Part shown: one piece after another, positions 11,974 to 25,100 of the stretch
Layout: each line of letters starts with the position of its first letter
Position numbering within the stretch: position 1 is the stretch's first letter
NCBI GenBank assembly: GCA_036897095.1
Contig: JAYMSP010000692.1
Location: 1 to 43,649 of the forward strand
Origin: Plantago elongata
Taxonomy: Eukaryota; Streptophyta; Magnoliopsida; Lamiales; Plantaginaceae
DNA length: 43,649 nucleotides
Direction: 5' to 3'
Program-made: the position numbers and the translations under genes
Notes under the pieces: generated by a model
Databases searched by the model: none
What the model was told of the DNA's origin: nothing
Seen by the model: only the letters and a program-made list of their open reading frames with translations

Positions 11974-13192
11974 TTTTTTATCTCTTGTGAAATACGTCTA
12001 ACTTTTCATTGTTCCTCATGATAGGTACTACTGGTATTAATGCACGTTTGTCCTACCCTTAATCGTAAAGAACCTACAAAATGTTGGTGATATTTTATCC
12101 AGACATGATTCCCGACTTTCGATCTTACAAACAAACAAATCCAATCATTTTGCGACCTTCCATATCGATTCATTTGTGGAGCAGATTCGTTAAGATCTCA
12201 ATCTTATAGATCTGTCCTAAATCCCTATGATCTAGGTTCGATCTTCATGGTTTGAGATTTGTTTATGGTGGGAAACATGTTTGTCCACATATTAAGGCGA
12301 TATGGCCCGTGTCGAGGCACGCGTCGTGTGTTAAAGTACGTGTTAATCTTCAATTTATCGTGTGTTTGATATACCATACATGCTATTTAAAGATACACAT
12401 CACAATGCATGAAAACTGATTTTTATTTAACAAGCACACACTCAAGTATACAATTCATAATTGATCCTACATGCACAACTATTTGAATAATCTATCACAA
12501 AAATACACACCTACCGCGTTCAAACTATTCTGTTAAGATTCCTTTTAGTTTACTTCCGCCCTTCCCATAATACAATTTCTTTTTCGTTTTTCCGATTCTT
12601 CATACTTATGTCACGAAGAAGTTTGTTATCGTCATACCACCACCAAAATGAACAATTTTTCATAAACTTTATTAAGTTACATGTGTTTAAAATAATTGTA
12701 TTCAATTGATAATTCTGGATCTACTCATTAAAAAATTCGAACCTTATAAAAAGGTATACATGGTTTGCCATCAACATTTACTACTTTGTTTTCTACAAAT
12801 TCTATATTCACATAATACTAAAGATATGATTTATAAACTTTTATGACTCTACCAATTTTATTCAACATTTATAAAATTCAATTAATTACTTTTTAGCCTA
12901 AAATCCAAAAAAGCAATCCCATTTATTTCCAATACCATGATACGGTACAACACTCTCAACAGAACGTACAACTGGAAATGAACCTAATATCGTCAACACA
13001 CAGTCAATAAACCTTTCCCAGACAGACATATACAACTCATATCTATTCTACAGGAAACAAAGAAGAAAGACACTGACAGATAAACAGACAATACAAATTC
13101 AATTCAATCCTGGAAATTCAAATAACATACACACAGATATATCTATAGGTGTATCTATCTATAGCTGAATCGGATATTGGGAAGAAGTGGAG
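11974..13192. other. MOS14 upstream region
   Basis: This is AT-rich DNA with no coding signal. The last 200-300 bases before the ATG at 13193 probably hold the promoter and 5' untranslated region. No TATA box can be assigned with confidence; a TATAAAAAGG-like string near 12750 is too far upstream to be convincing. Confidence 0.4.
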
Positions 13193-16100
13193 ATGGAGCT
13201 CCAAAACACTGTGAAAGAAGCCCTAAATGCACTGTACCATCACCCAGACGACGCCGTTCGCATGCAGGCCGATCGCTGGCTTCAGGATTTTCAGAGGACT
13301 ATTGATGCTTGGCAGGTAGACTTCGACGTTTCTGCTTCAGATTGATTTGAAATTGATTTGTTTCACGCGTTTGGTTCATTTCGTTGCGATTGGATTGGAT
13401 TTAGAATGTTGTTTGAGATGTTTAGTTGAATATCAGTCGGTTTTTGCCACTTGATTTTATTTGGAGAGGAACAAGTTGCTTTAGTTTAGAGGGAGAGTTG
13501 ATTTGAGCTGCATTTGTAATGGTAAGCTCGTTCGTTAATGTGGCAGGATTTGTTGTAACTTTTAAGCAATCAAGTCGAAGTTATTCTGTATTTTTAAGAA
13601 TTTAAGAGAAATGAACCACCCTAATTTCACAAGTGAGCATCTGATTTCTCATGTAACAGTATTCATCTCTATCGTTGATTGGAACTGAATAAATTTGATT
13701 TGGTGTCGGACCTGAATTGGTCCTTGGCATTGGAAGTACATTGTTACGATGAAAAAACCTTATCTCTTATATGAAATATAGTAGCCTATACTGCAAATAA
13801 AGATGAAGAACCCTAATTAGTAAGGGTGATTCATTTGTTGTAGACCATTACATCTCTTTCATTGCTCTGTTTGGGTGGATCATATGCAGCTCGTGAAACT
13901 TGACTCCATTATGAGCATTGTACTTCCTCTCATATTTGGTCCATCCCACCTTTTTATGTTACCCATGCCTTGATGAATTGAATGTTAATGGGTGAATTGA
14001 ATTTTTCTTGCCGGGTTATGAATTGTGTATGCGGGACGCGCTAGACGAATAGATGATCTAGCAGGGTTCCCAAGAAGCTCATGAGATATTTATGACAAGT
14101 AGTTGGTGTTCTAAAGTCTTGGTAATGCTTTGTTTTGTTTGGAAAGTTTTAGTTTCAGTTGTAGCTTTTAGACATAAAAACTGGTGATTGTACGGGAGCT
14201 CCAATATATCTTGCCAGGTTGCTTATACTTTGATTAAGTTTGGTAACAAGTTGTTGAGAGAGTGATTTCGATGCTAGTTAGTAATGCTTCACCACAACAA
14301 GTATTTTCCTAGATCACTAATGTTATGTGGATGTGATCATAATATGCGTTATCGACTCTAATAATTTCCATTGGTTTCAATCAGTTTAAAGGAAGAAACA
14401 ATCTGTCGAACCTCTGTGTCTAACTTGTGTTTGATGTACTAAGGAGCTAACACAAAACTTTATTCACCATGCTAAACTTGTCAGCAATGTTGTTTCTGGG
14501 CAATTGCCTGCAATTACCAGATCTTACTGGTTAAAGTTTGCTTATTGCAGTTCATCTGTTTCATTGTCACTCGATGGGATAAGAAAGTTGTACGGAAGAT
14601 TGATATCTCCATGTTTGGGCTCATTTTTATACGAGAGTATTTAGTAAATGGTACTTAATTGTCCCAAAAGGTGTATGGTTTGGGAATCACATAGACCTTT
14701 CTGCGTATAGCAGTACTCCCTTGAATCACATAGACCTGGTGTGAGAAGATATTTCTCCAGTTGTTCAGCTTTATTTCTCTCTTTTACAATCTTAATGAGA
14801 ATTATTGCTACTATTTCTGCCACTTGTACTTCATCGATCTAATTGAGGGTTATTGTGGTTAGGCGGCGGATAATTTACTCCATGATACGGCCAGTAATCT
14901 CGAAACTTTGATATTCTGCTCTCAGACTCTCAGAAGCAAGGTAATTTTTGATCTTATTCCATTTTTCATTTTTGTCATCTCCCTCAATTTTCTTTCAATT
15001 TTGGGTATATGATTCTATTACCTTATTAAATATGCGTTCCACTGATGATATGCCAAAACGCTGTCCTTAGACTTAATTTCATGGTGCAAAACAGGTGCAA
15101 CGTGATTTTGAAGAACTACCTGCTGAAGCTTTTCATCCATTACAGCATTCTCTTAATGTGAGTATTAATTTTTGAAGGAATCAGCGTATTATTTAGAAGA
15201 CGGAATGTTGAGTTTTTGTCAAAGAGTTCAGCTAATCTTTTGTGAGGTATATATGTTCATGAAAATTGAATGTGCTACTGTGCCATTTGTTCTTCCAAAG
15301 TATTCTCGTACACAGTGCTCAATGTATATTTTACTTGATTTTCATATTCTTTGAAAGTTAACTTCATTTCCTGTTCATTAGCTACAGTTTTCAACATGTG
15401 AGTGCTTTACTGTGTCAAGCCTCCTAAAGTATTCATTCTGAGATAAAATAGGCTAGATGGTGGATATTTAATTTCTCTATTATGATGCAGATCTTGCTTA
15501 AATCGTTTCACAGAGGACATCCTAAAGTTAGAACTCAGGTAAAGCTAGAAAGTATGTTTGAAAATTGAATTGTTAATGGCTCAAATCAAGGAATGTGTCA
15601 AGCTAAATGTGTTAATTTATAGATTAGCCTTGCAGTGGCCGCTTTGGCCGTTCATGTATCAGCAGAGGACTGGGGAGATGGTGGCATTGTTAACTGGATT
15701 AGAGGCGAGATGAATTCTCATCCTGAATTCATACCCAGTTTTCTGGAGCTTCTAAGAGTCCTGCCAGAGGTAAATGGATATCCAGTTTCTAAGAATTCGA
15801 GCGTATGTGTTTCTCCATTCATGCATATATGACATTACATAAACTGCTATTGAAGATTAACATCTAGTTGAGTTCGTTCTAGCTTGCTGTGCAATTTTCT
15901 TCATAAAGCAGAGAACAAATACAACTTTTAGTTGGCAGAGCATCTACAAGTATAGCTGTAGGACAAACTACTTTACAATTGTGGTTAAAGTATATTTACT
16001 TGTTGCGAGGCTTGTGGGGATATGATTAGTTATTTGTGAACTTAGTTTCTTCTCATGACTATACCTTTTTTTTAAATAATAATGGCATTAACAGTTTGTA

Positions 16101-19100
16101 GGACAAACTACTTTACAATTGTGGTTAAAGTATATTTACTTGTTGCGAGGCTTGTGGGGATATGATTAGTTATTTGTGAACTTAGTTTCTTCTCATGACT
16201 ATACCTTTTTTTTTAATAATAATGGCATTAACAGTTTGTCTTTGCAATCAGGAAGTATTCAACTACAAAATAGCTGCCCGACCTGATAGACGCCGTAGTT
16301 TTGAAAATGAACTTGCTTTCGGGATGGAGATCGCTCTTAGTCTCTTGACTGCATGCTTAAGTATTAATGAACTTACAGAGCAGGTATGTGCTGCTATTGG
16401 TGGTCTGGTTATCAGAATCCAACTTAATCTGTTATGCTAATTGCCTAATTCCTCCTCCTTCCCTTTTATTGAATTATTGAGATGGATTGGATGCCATAGT
16501 GGCTGGTACATGTAAATATTGTTCTAGGAAATGATGACCACACTCTTCATGGGGATGAATGTTAAAATGATAAAAGTTTAGAACCTTGGGAAAGCATATA
16601 TGGTTCTTGCATGGATTTGTAATTTCACGTCTAAGTTCATACATTAAATTGTTAGTGCCTTGTTTTTACGCCTGCAAGGATTCTCTGTAGGATTTAAAAA
16701 AAATAGATGCTGATTTATAATTTTTATACAGATTTCTATAGTCTGCAGCAGAAAAAAGCCATCAATTTCTATTTTTACTCAATCCACTTATCTTTGCATT
16801 TAGCTTACAGTCATCATGTGCATCTGAGAGTGAGGGCAATTTAAGTTCATATTCAAGGTTGGCATCTGAATTCTACTATGTGCTAGAGCTCTGCTGGCAT
16901 TTACTTTTTTATTTAACTTGTGACAGAGATGACTGATTGTGAGCATTCTAGGCATGCTAGTCCATTCTTTGTGTTCGTACCATGTTGAAACTTTATGCAA
17001 TTTTGAATTTTGTTACTGTTGCTTGCATGTTTCACAAAGTATTGCTTATTTCCAACTTCTTGAACCATATGGTTCCTCTCTGTCTTAAAGAAAGTGCTTC
17101 TATAACTCTATCGAACCACTATAATTCGTTCATGTTTATTGTAGCTTTAACTTCTTTCTTTGTTTTAATTAATTTATTATTTTTATTTTTGCTTCTTTGA
17201 TGTTATCATCTAGCTGCGATCCTAAGTATCTGATGAATTAGCAGGTTCTTGAGGCTTTTGCTTCATGGCTACGGCTAAGGCACAGGTATTGAGTTCTTCT
17301 TTTACTGTTCAGTAATTTAATGATTGATTTTCTTCTTCATTTTTATTTTTCTAAAATTATTATTTTATATTTTTATTTATTTTAATGTGATTCCTGCATT
17401 CACCAGAAGTAATTTGTGCAAGATGGCACTGCATCACCTATGTACTCTTATGTTTTATGATGTTGAGTCAGTTGTATTTAAATAACTGATAATTGGTCAA
17501 GTTGCTGGTTTAAATGAGTGTGGTTAAAGAGAAAAACCTTGGACTTTTACACAGTTCCTACGATCTCATGTCAAACTGCATATACAGGCAGTTGTATGAT
17601 GTTAACCAGTTATATTTAAATATCTTATTATAAGTTGGATTGCTGGTTTAATCGAGGGGAATCTGGTTAAAGATTTTGTCGTATGCATCTCAAAGATATC
17701 ATGACAGACGAGTCAATCACCTGATCTATGCCTATCAGATTTTCTCAAATTTCCGATAAGCTAAGAAGGGCAAATGCACATAGTTAACTATTGTCTCTGA
17801 CACCATATGCATTGGTTCATGGATGTAAACTTCTGGGTCCTTGGCCACTTTCCTTACCAAAATTACCCATTTTCAAAAGGTAACATGTGGAGGTGGAAAT
17901 TTATGAGTATCTTTGGATTTTATTAAGTGGCTTGATAGTTCCCTCAAACCCGCTCCTGTGCTTCCTTCATATGGACGCTAATGTGATGTGTTTCCATCCT
18001 CTTGATTCCTACATATTTTTATTACAAAAACAGCTTGCTTGGGTTCATGTAAATTAGATTATAAATGAGCAGAGTGGAGATAATATTAATAAGTTTGAGC
18101 TGATTTTGCATCTTGATTTTGTTGATTTGGTAAATTACGAGTCTATTTGAGCTTTTTACTATATTACATAAACTTCATTAATCCTGAAAGAAGTTGCATT
18201 TGAATGACCATGCAAGTCACTGTAAAGATTAATCTGGGCTGATACCTCAATGGTTCATCACGCTTATCTTGATAAATTTTACGACTTATGTGTCATCTTT
18301 TAACATTATGCCTTCAGTTTGCATCTGGAGATGGAATTTGAACTTGTTAAATTGCTGGTTTCAGGATTCCAGCTTCAACCCTTGCTTCACATCAATTAGT
18401 GCTTACAGCTCTTTCAAGCTTGAATAGTGATATACCGTCCGAGGCATCCGTTAATGGTATATGAATGCTGAATATTCTTTCCCTCTTTGGCCCTTTTTCC
18501 TTTTCTTTTCTGACAGCATCGTCCATAAATTGGTGATAGTCGATGTGTTATTATCTTTGCAACAAGGGGCTGTTATTTGACGGAGCTGCCTTTGTCATCT
18601 TAATATGTTCCCACCATTTTAAGAACTTCTATTCACTATGATAACATGGGTCATCTGCTAAAGGTAAGGAAATTATATGATCACTTGATGAGTGCAAAGA
18701 CACAGTGACACCTGGACTTTCAGAAGTTGACTACCACATGATCCATTGGAGTACAAACATAGCATAATGCAGTAAATTGCTACTTCCTCCTTGAGTTTCT
18801 CTGGGGAACAGTGGGCTGTAATGTTTTCCAAGTAACATGCTGAGACCTCCTGTATATCACGGCCCTGTGAACTATTTATTGATTTTTATATATTGCAATC
18901 ACGACATCAATTACACCGATTAAAAAAAATCTGCATCCTTAATATTACTCTTTCCTTTTTGCAGTTATTTCTGAATTGATCCACTATACTGCGGTGAGAG
19001 ATATTGATGCAGTTTCTTCTCAGATGCCACTAATTCAAGTACTTGTCCCTCGAATCATGAATCTGAAACCACAGCTTAGAGACCCTTCAAAGGTACACTT

Positions 19101-22100
19101 AAAGTTTAAATTGTGAACAAAACAATATTATAAAATATTAGTAGTTCTTAAAGTTTAAATATATGATTTTATTATACCATTTACATTTATAGTTTAAGAG
19201 TAATTCGAGGTTAAAATTGAAAATGGTTGACCGAAACAAGTCAACATGGAAAGTTGAGATTACGGAGGGAGTAATTAATTATTGTAGTATACTGCAATAG
19301 CTATAAGAACAATGGATCGGATTTACCCAAGTCGCTTGGATTTCATTGGCCACAGATGGCGAAGTGCATATAAACTAAACAGGTCTATGTTTTCTGCATC
19401 TGACTGTTAATAGTGGTTTCCGCAACTCAGTTGGTAAGATGCTTTCCCTCCAACCAATAGGTCGGGGGTTCGAGTCACATTTGCCGTTTAAAAAAAAATG
19501 GTGGTTTTCATCTTTTCGACATGTATGTTCAGATAGAGTGATTAATTTTGGCTTCATGTGTCCGTTGCTTGAAATATATTTACACCTACCGTGTACGTAA
19601 TTTGAAACATATTTACACCACATACCCGATGATGCAGCCCAATATGACAAATGAGATTTATTATTTGAACTAGGAAGTATAATTTACTCTTAGGCCTTAG
19701 CAAAAACTAAGTATAACCTACTACGAACTCATGCAAACACCCCCAAAGTATGATTAAGTTATCCGACATCACATTTCTTTTTATGTTTTATTCTTTTCTT
19801 TTTATTTATTCAATTTTATTGTCCGATCGTGGTTAATTCATGCTCCTTTCAGGATGAGGAGGATGTGAAGGCCATTGCCCGTCTATTTGCAGACATGGGG
19901 GATGCTTATGTTGAATTGATTGCAACAGGTATATGGGTTGGTCATTCCATATAAATGATTTCCATGTTGTCATTATATATACTATTATAAATGGCTTGGT
20001 ATGTGGCAATTCATATTTTCACGGATGTTAGAAGAATGTTAACGCCCTTCTGTGTATATAAGTGCATCGTTATTGTGTGGCTGCATGTGCATATTTCAGA
20101 AAGACACATGTGATCTGACATTGTTGCGTACATGACGATCTAGATATAAATTGACTTTTATCCTCAGGTTCTGACGAATCAATGGTAATCGTACAAGCAT
20201 TATTGGAAGTCGCTTCACATCCAGAATTTGATATTGCTTGCATGACCTTTAACTTTTGGCATAATCTTCAGCTTTTATTAATTGAGAGGTGAGTAAAATA
20301 TTGTTGTGTCTCAGTACAGGTGTTTGTGCTCTCAATCAACTGACCAACTTTTCACACTGATTCTTCTATTGCACTAGGAACTCATACAGATCATATGGAA
20401 ATGAAGCATCCTTCGAAGCTGAGAGAGCCCGCCGATTGCAGGTTTTCAGACCGTCATATGAATCGCTTGTTTCCTTGGTGAGGCTTTGTTTTTTTTTTGG
20501 AGGATATTCAATTTGAACGTGCCTCTGATTTCTACCTTTTGTTTCTTCTAATCAAAATGGAATTGAACTGTAGCCTTTTGTTTTTTATATGCTTTTTCCT
20601 TGAAACACTGACTGTTAAACAAATAAATTAAAAGGACAATATCTTCATTACCCAAATGGCCCAATCAAGAGTGGCATGTACTCTGCAATTATCTTGAAAA
20701 GGCAGTGCAAAATTCAGGGTCAAGTGGTCTGTCTTTCTTCCCGTCCCTGTCATCTACAGCTGATAATGGTGCATCTGTGTAAAATTGTATTCAGATTTTT
20801 AGGGAAGAAGTTAGAAGTAAGCGTAGGACAAGAAAGAGCAAGCATGCCGATTCATCTTTTGTAATATACTTGGAAATTTTATACCATTGTTGTTATCACA
20901 TCCAGGAGGGGATTTGCCCCCATATGCTCCTGTTTACGCGACAAAAACAGATATGTTACCTGTATATTAGTCTATAATGTTTTTCCGGTATATCATTAAG
21001 AAATGTGTTCCATGTGAAAGGTGTATTTTCAATTGGAAGCGAGTGAATTAATTTCTCATGTCTTTTGTAGATAACTTTATCATCATCATCATCATTATTA
21101 TATAATCTTTTTCTACTCAGGTCAGTGTCAGAGTTGAATATCCCCAGGACTATTCAGATCTTTCGAGAGAGGACCAGAAAGATTTTAAGCAGACCAGATA
21201 TGGTATCACCTGCATTTTCATTTATTACCTGCCTACTCTTTTTAAAAGTTTGTTGGGCTGTGTTATATACTTTCATATCTCATAAACGGTGACATTTCAT
21301 CCTTTAACCATGAAAAGAAAATGAATTATCAGACAACAGATAAACAGGTTAGCTTATTGTACTATTTTTCATTTATCCTTTGGATGGAGCTTCTGAGATG
21401 GTTCTGGGATTCCAAGCTATTTTTTACAACCGGTTTCTGACGGATACCCCCACTCACCTTAAAACCACATTCGGCCTTGGTATCCCCGAACTGTGCTTGT
21501 ACGGACTCGGAAAACCAGTGAATGCTGGTTCTTACCGGGAAAGAGGAAATAGAAAACAACAATAAAATAACAAAGATCCACGGGATTGGAAATGGCAAAT
21601 AAGAGTTTGAAGGGTGTGGGGGGGGGGGGGGATGATTGGAGTTTGTCAAACGCGAATGTGGGTTTTGCAGATATGGGAAAGAGAAATATCAAAGTTATTA
21701 ACACACTCCATTCAACTACCTTGTATACTAAACACCCAACTTTTCTTTAATTTCCGTGCCTGCCTGAAAATTTGTAGTTTCTGGTGGGATGGAGGCAGAA
21801 TTATTTTATGGGGTTAGATTGTCAGTGGCCTTCACTATCTATGCATTAGATTGCTCATTGAATAAAAAACCAGACAGTGAATTTCTGTTTGACATTGCAT
21901 TGATCTACATAAGTGGATTAGATCTGATTGCTGTTCTCTGATTGTATTTAGGAAACTACACTTCATATTGCTGCCGTTTGATCTCAAATATTGTTTTGTG
22001 GCATGTTTCCATGCCTGTAGAGGGCCCCCTCAAGCTAAATCCTTTCTGTTAAAAAAAATAAAAAAATCTCTTTGACATCTTCTCAATCTGTTTGTTAGAT

Positions 22101-25100
22101 CCAGTAACAGAAAATATATACAAGAGGAAATGATAGCGTTGTAGCTGATAATAAAGTACATCGCAGCAGAATAGGTCTGCTTGGTGCTCGGTGATTTCAG
22201 ATAGGGTTTTGTGAGGAGAACATATTATTTGTTAACTTACGCCAAAAATTCGCTGCTCGTAGAGAACTTTTTCAAGCTGAATGCTTACTTTTCTTCTTTC
22301 TCCTTGGCATCCTTTTGATGTCCTTATTTCTGTTTGTTAAATGTCTTCATTAGGATATAGTATAGAAGAGGAAATGAGAGCTGTAGCTGATAATATAGTA
22401 CTTCACTCGTGTGATAGCCATGTTTATAAGATGTGGCCTGAATAGCTTTTGAAGCTTGGGTGCTACTACTTGTCATACTTGTTTACATCCGTTTGCCAAG
22501 CTGGCGAGGGGTTGGGGCATACATGGTTGTCTGGTTGATGGTGTCAGAAAGCTACCCGTGTCACCAGAATTAAATGAAAGGTTTTCATTCTAAATGTATT
22601 CCTCCCCCCCGTTCTTAAAGCCTTCCAAAGATGGCTCATGCTGACGGCAATCCATCCGAAATTTTAAAGATTGCATATTTGAAGGATTTGGTGTCCCTCA
22701 TAAAGAGAAAATTAACTACTACTTTAAATTAGAGATGGTATTTAGGGCATTAAATAGCAATGCTTCACCGTCCTTTCTCTCACCAGAAATGGAGAGATGA
22801 ATTACTATATTTATTGAATCTGTCAAGGGTTAACAATTGGCCGTATGAATATTGGTTTCGATATAATCTCTTAATGGTGAGATTAACAAAAGAAAGAAAG
22901 AAAAAGTGTCACTTTTGACAATCACGTTTGCATGTTTCCTGGATTGGCTTTAGAACACATTATACTGTATTATGCCGTTGCAATTTGCATGATGGTAAAG
23001 CTTACTGTATATTTCACCAATTCAAAATTTAGCTCTGTTTTGGAATAAGTGAACACTTCTATAGCAACATTTCAAGATTTTCTGGAGGTTGATCAACTGT
23101 TTTCTTTAAAGCAGATGACAGGATAATGTTAATTATATGTATCATCACGTAGACAGGTAGATTTTGTGGGTTTTAAAGAGCTTGACATTAAGTGATTGCC
23201 TGTTATTTATTGGCCGTCTATTGCTCCGCCATCCAAAATCACTGAACAGCTTTCTGAGCTTCTGTTGCAATATATAATACTCTATCCACTGATGAAATGT
23301 ATCCTATTGACAGCCGTTGCAGATGTGCTTATTGATGCAGCTCTAGTTCTAGGTGGTGATGCTACGCTAAGAATTTTATACATGAAGTTTATCGAGGTAA
23401 ATTGCTTTCTTTGACGTTGTAGGAATTCTTGAATGGCCAAGTACTGAACTTTCATTGATAGAACTAAATCAACTGCTACAACCTTCTTTGTTGGACTGTA
23501 TTAGTGTATTAATTCCATGTCCTCGATACTTCTTTTTCTCTAGTACATTGATGCAAGTATAATTAATGAGTGGTTGTGAGATTCGAGGTTCTTATCTCAT
23601 GTACATATATAAGGCAGTGAAACCTGAGAGTTGTCGTCAGACACCAATAAGGGATATGAAAGAGAGTCCTGGTCTCTTAATGTGCGCCCCTTAATTGTAA
23701 CTTTGTGAGCCGTGTTTGGTGACTAGTACGAATTACTCCGTTTATGGTTTGATGTTTTCTCATAGGAATTTCTATTGTCTATTTCTCTTAGTGGTGGTAT
23801 TGTAAATTCACAAGAATTGCATTTTCCTCCTTGCTTTTAGTAAGCTGTTGCACCATCCTTGTTCACCCCTGTTACTTCATTTTGTTTTACTGGTATTCCT
23901 TATTTCTCATTGCTCCTATATTATGTGTGAGCCTTACTCAAACGATCGGGTTTGGGAAAACTTGTCTTAGTTTATGGTTTTCTTTGGTGAAAATCCAATA
24001 TCCTGAATTAAAGATGAGAGGAAATTCTCCATTGGTAGCAAATGCTTATCCATTAAGCGGAGAAAATCTTATGAAAATAATAAATAATAATAAAAGCATA
24101 AAAGTAAAGTTCCCACTCGGTCAAGAATGGACTACGAGAACAGTTAATGGGTAAAATTCTGAAAGAGTGTATGATGTGGTTTGGGTGAACATTATTTTTT
24201 GTGAAATAGCCAAATAGGTACCTCATAGTCTCGTACATGTTAGTTGATGATGGAGGAAAAAGGTCTTTGAAGAGTCCACAATTCACATGAGTCTGTTAAA
24301 TGTTAAATTACACAGGAGATTACAGTTATATTGACGCTTCATTATTAGACTTCAATTTTCAAAGCTGACCTTTTCTTGCAATATAAGTTACAACTTACAA
24401 CTCATCAATGGTCACTTTATTTTTGTCTTCTTGTAAAGACTTAATTCTGTGTAGTTGGTAACTCATACTTTCATTTTCTCCTTTGCATGACATCATAGGT
24501 TGCAAGTAAATGTGGAAATAACGAGCTCACAGATTGGCGTCCGGTAGAAGCTGCTTTGTATAGCATTCGAGCTATATCAGATTTTGTGTCGGTTGTTGAG
24601 GGAGAGGTGATGCCCCAGGTTAGGAAACAACCTCATCTGCATGAGCTTTGCTTCACACTGTATCCATTTGTTCTTATTTGACCTCAAAATTTACTATGCC
24701 AGAAGTAACTCCACTTGAGGATTTCCTTTACTTCTCTATATGGTGTGTGGGTGTGTGTGTGCGTGCACTAGCATTTGTAAAACACATAACTGGAAGGAGG
24801 GGGAAAAAATGGGAAAGAAAAGCAAAACAGGAAGGAGAGAGGCACATTCCACAATGTGTGCTGTGCGTAGTTATATAATAAAAGCACATCATAGAAGTTA
24901 AAGGGAAGAAATATAAGTATGTAACTAAGAAAAACAATAGAAACAGGAAAATGGTAAAGGGCAAAAGAGTTAACAGTGATTTCTAAAGGGTTTAAAGGCA
25001 CACATGCTATCCTTCAGATTAAATGAGCAAGATTGCCCGGATACGATTTAAATTAGAAGGGGAACATAGCACATATTCTCTTATAGTTATACAGCGTGTC

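Noticed and set aside
19420..19490. A functional tRNA gene in MOS14 intron 9
   Set aside because: It has tRNA-like A and B boxes, but the acceptor, D and T stems do not pair well, there is a poly(A) tail and a target duplication, and related copies exist in the window. It is a retroposon.
19375..19650. 91-codon minus-strand open frame
   Set aside because: It runs straight through the tRNA-like retroposon and flanking intron sequence and resembles no protein family.
21362..21704. Proline-rich and hydrophobic minus-strand frames in MOS14 intron 13
   Set aside because: The proline run comes from the opposite strand of the G14 tract. Two overlapping frames and one on the plus strand are equally long, and none shows a domain.
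23831..24154. 107-codon plus-strand frame in MOS14 intron 14
   Set aside because: It has no recognisable domain, low-complexity hydrophobic start, and lies wholly within an intron of the same strand.
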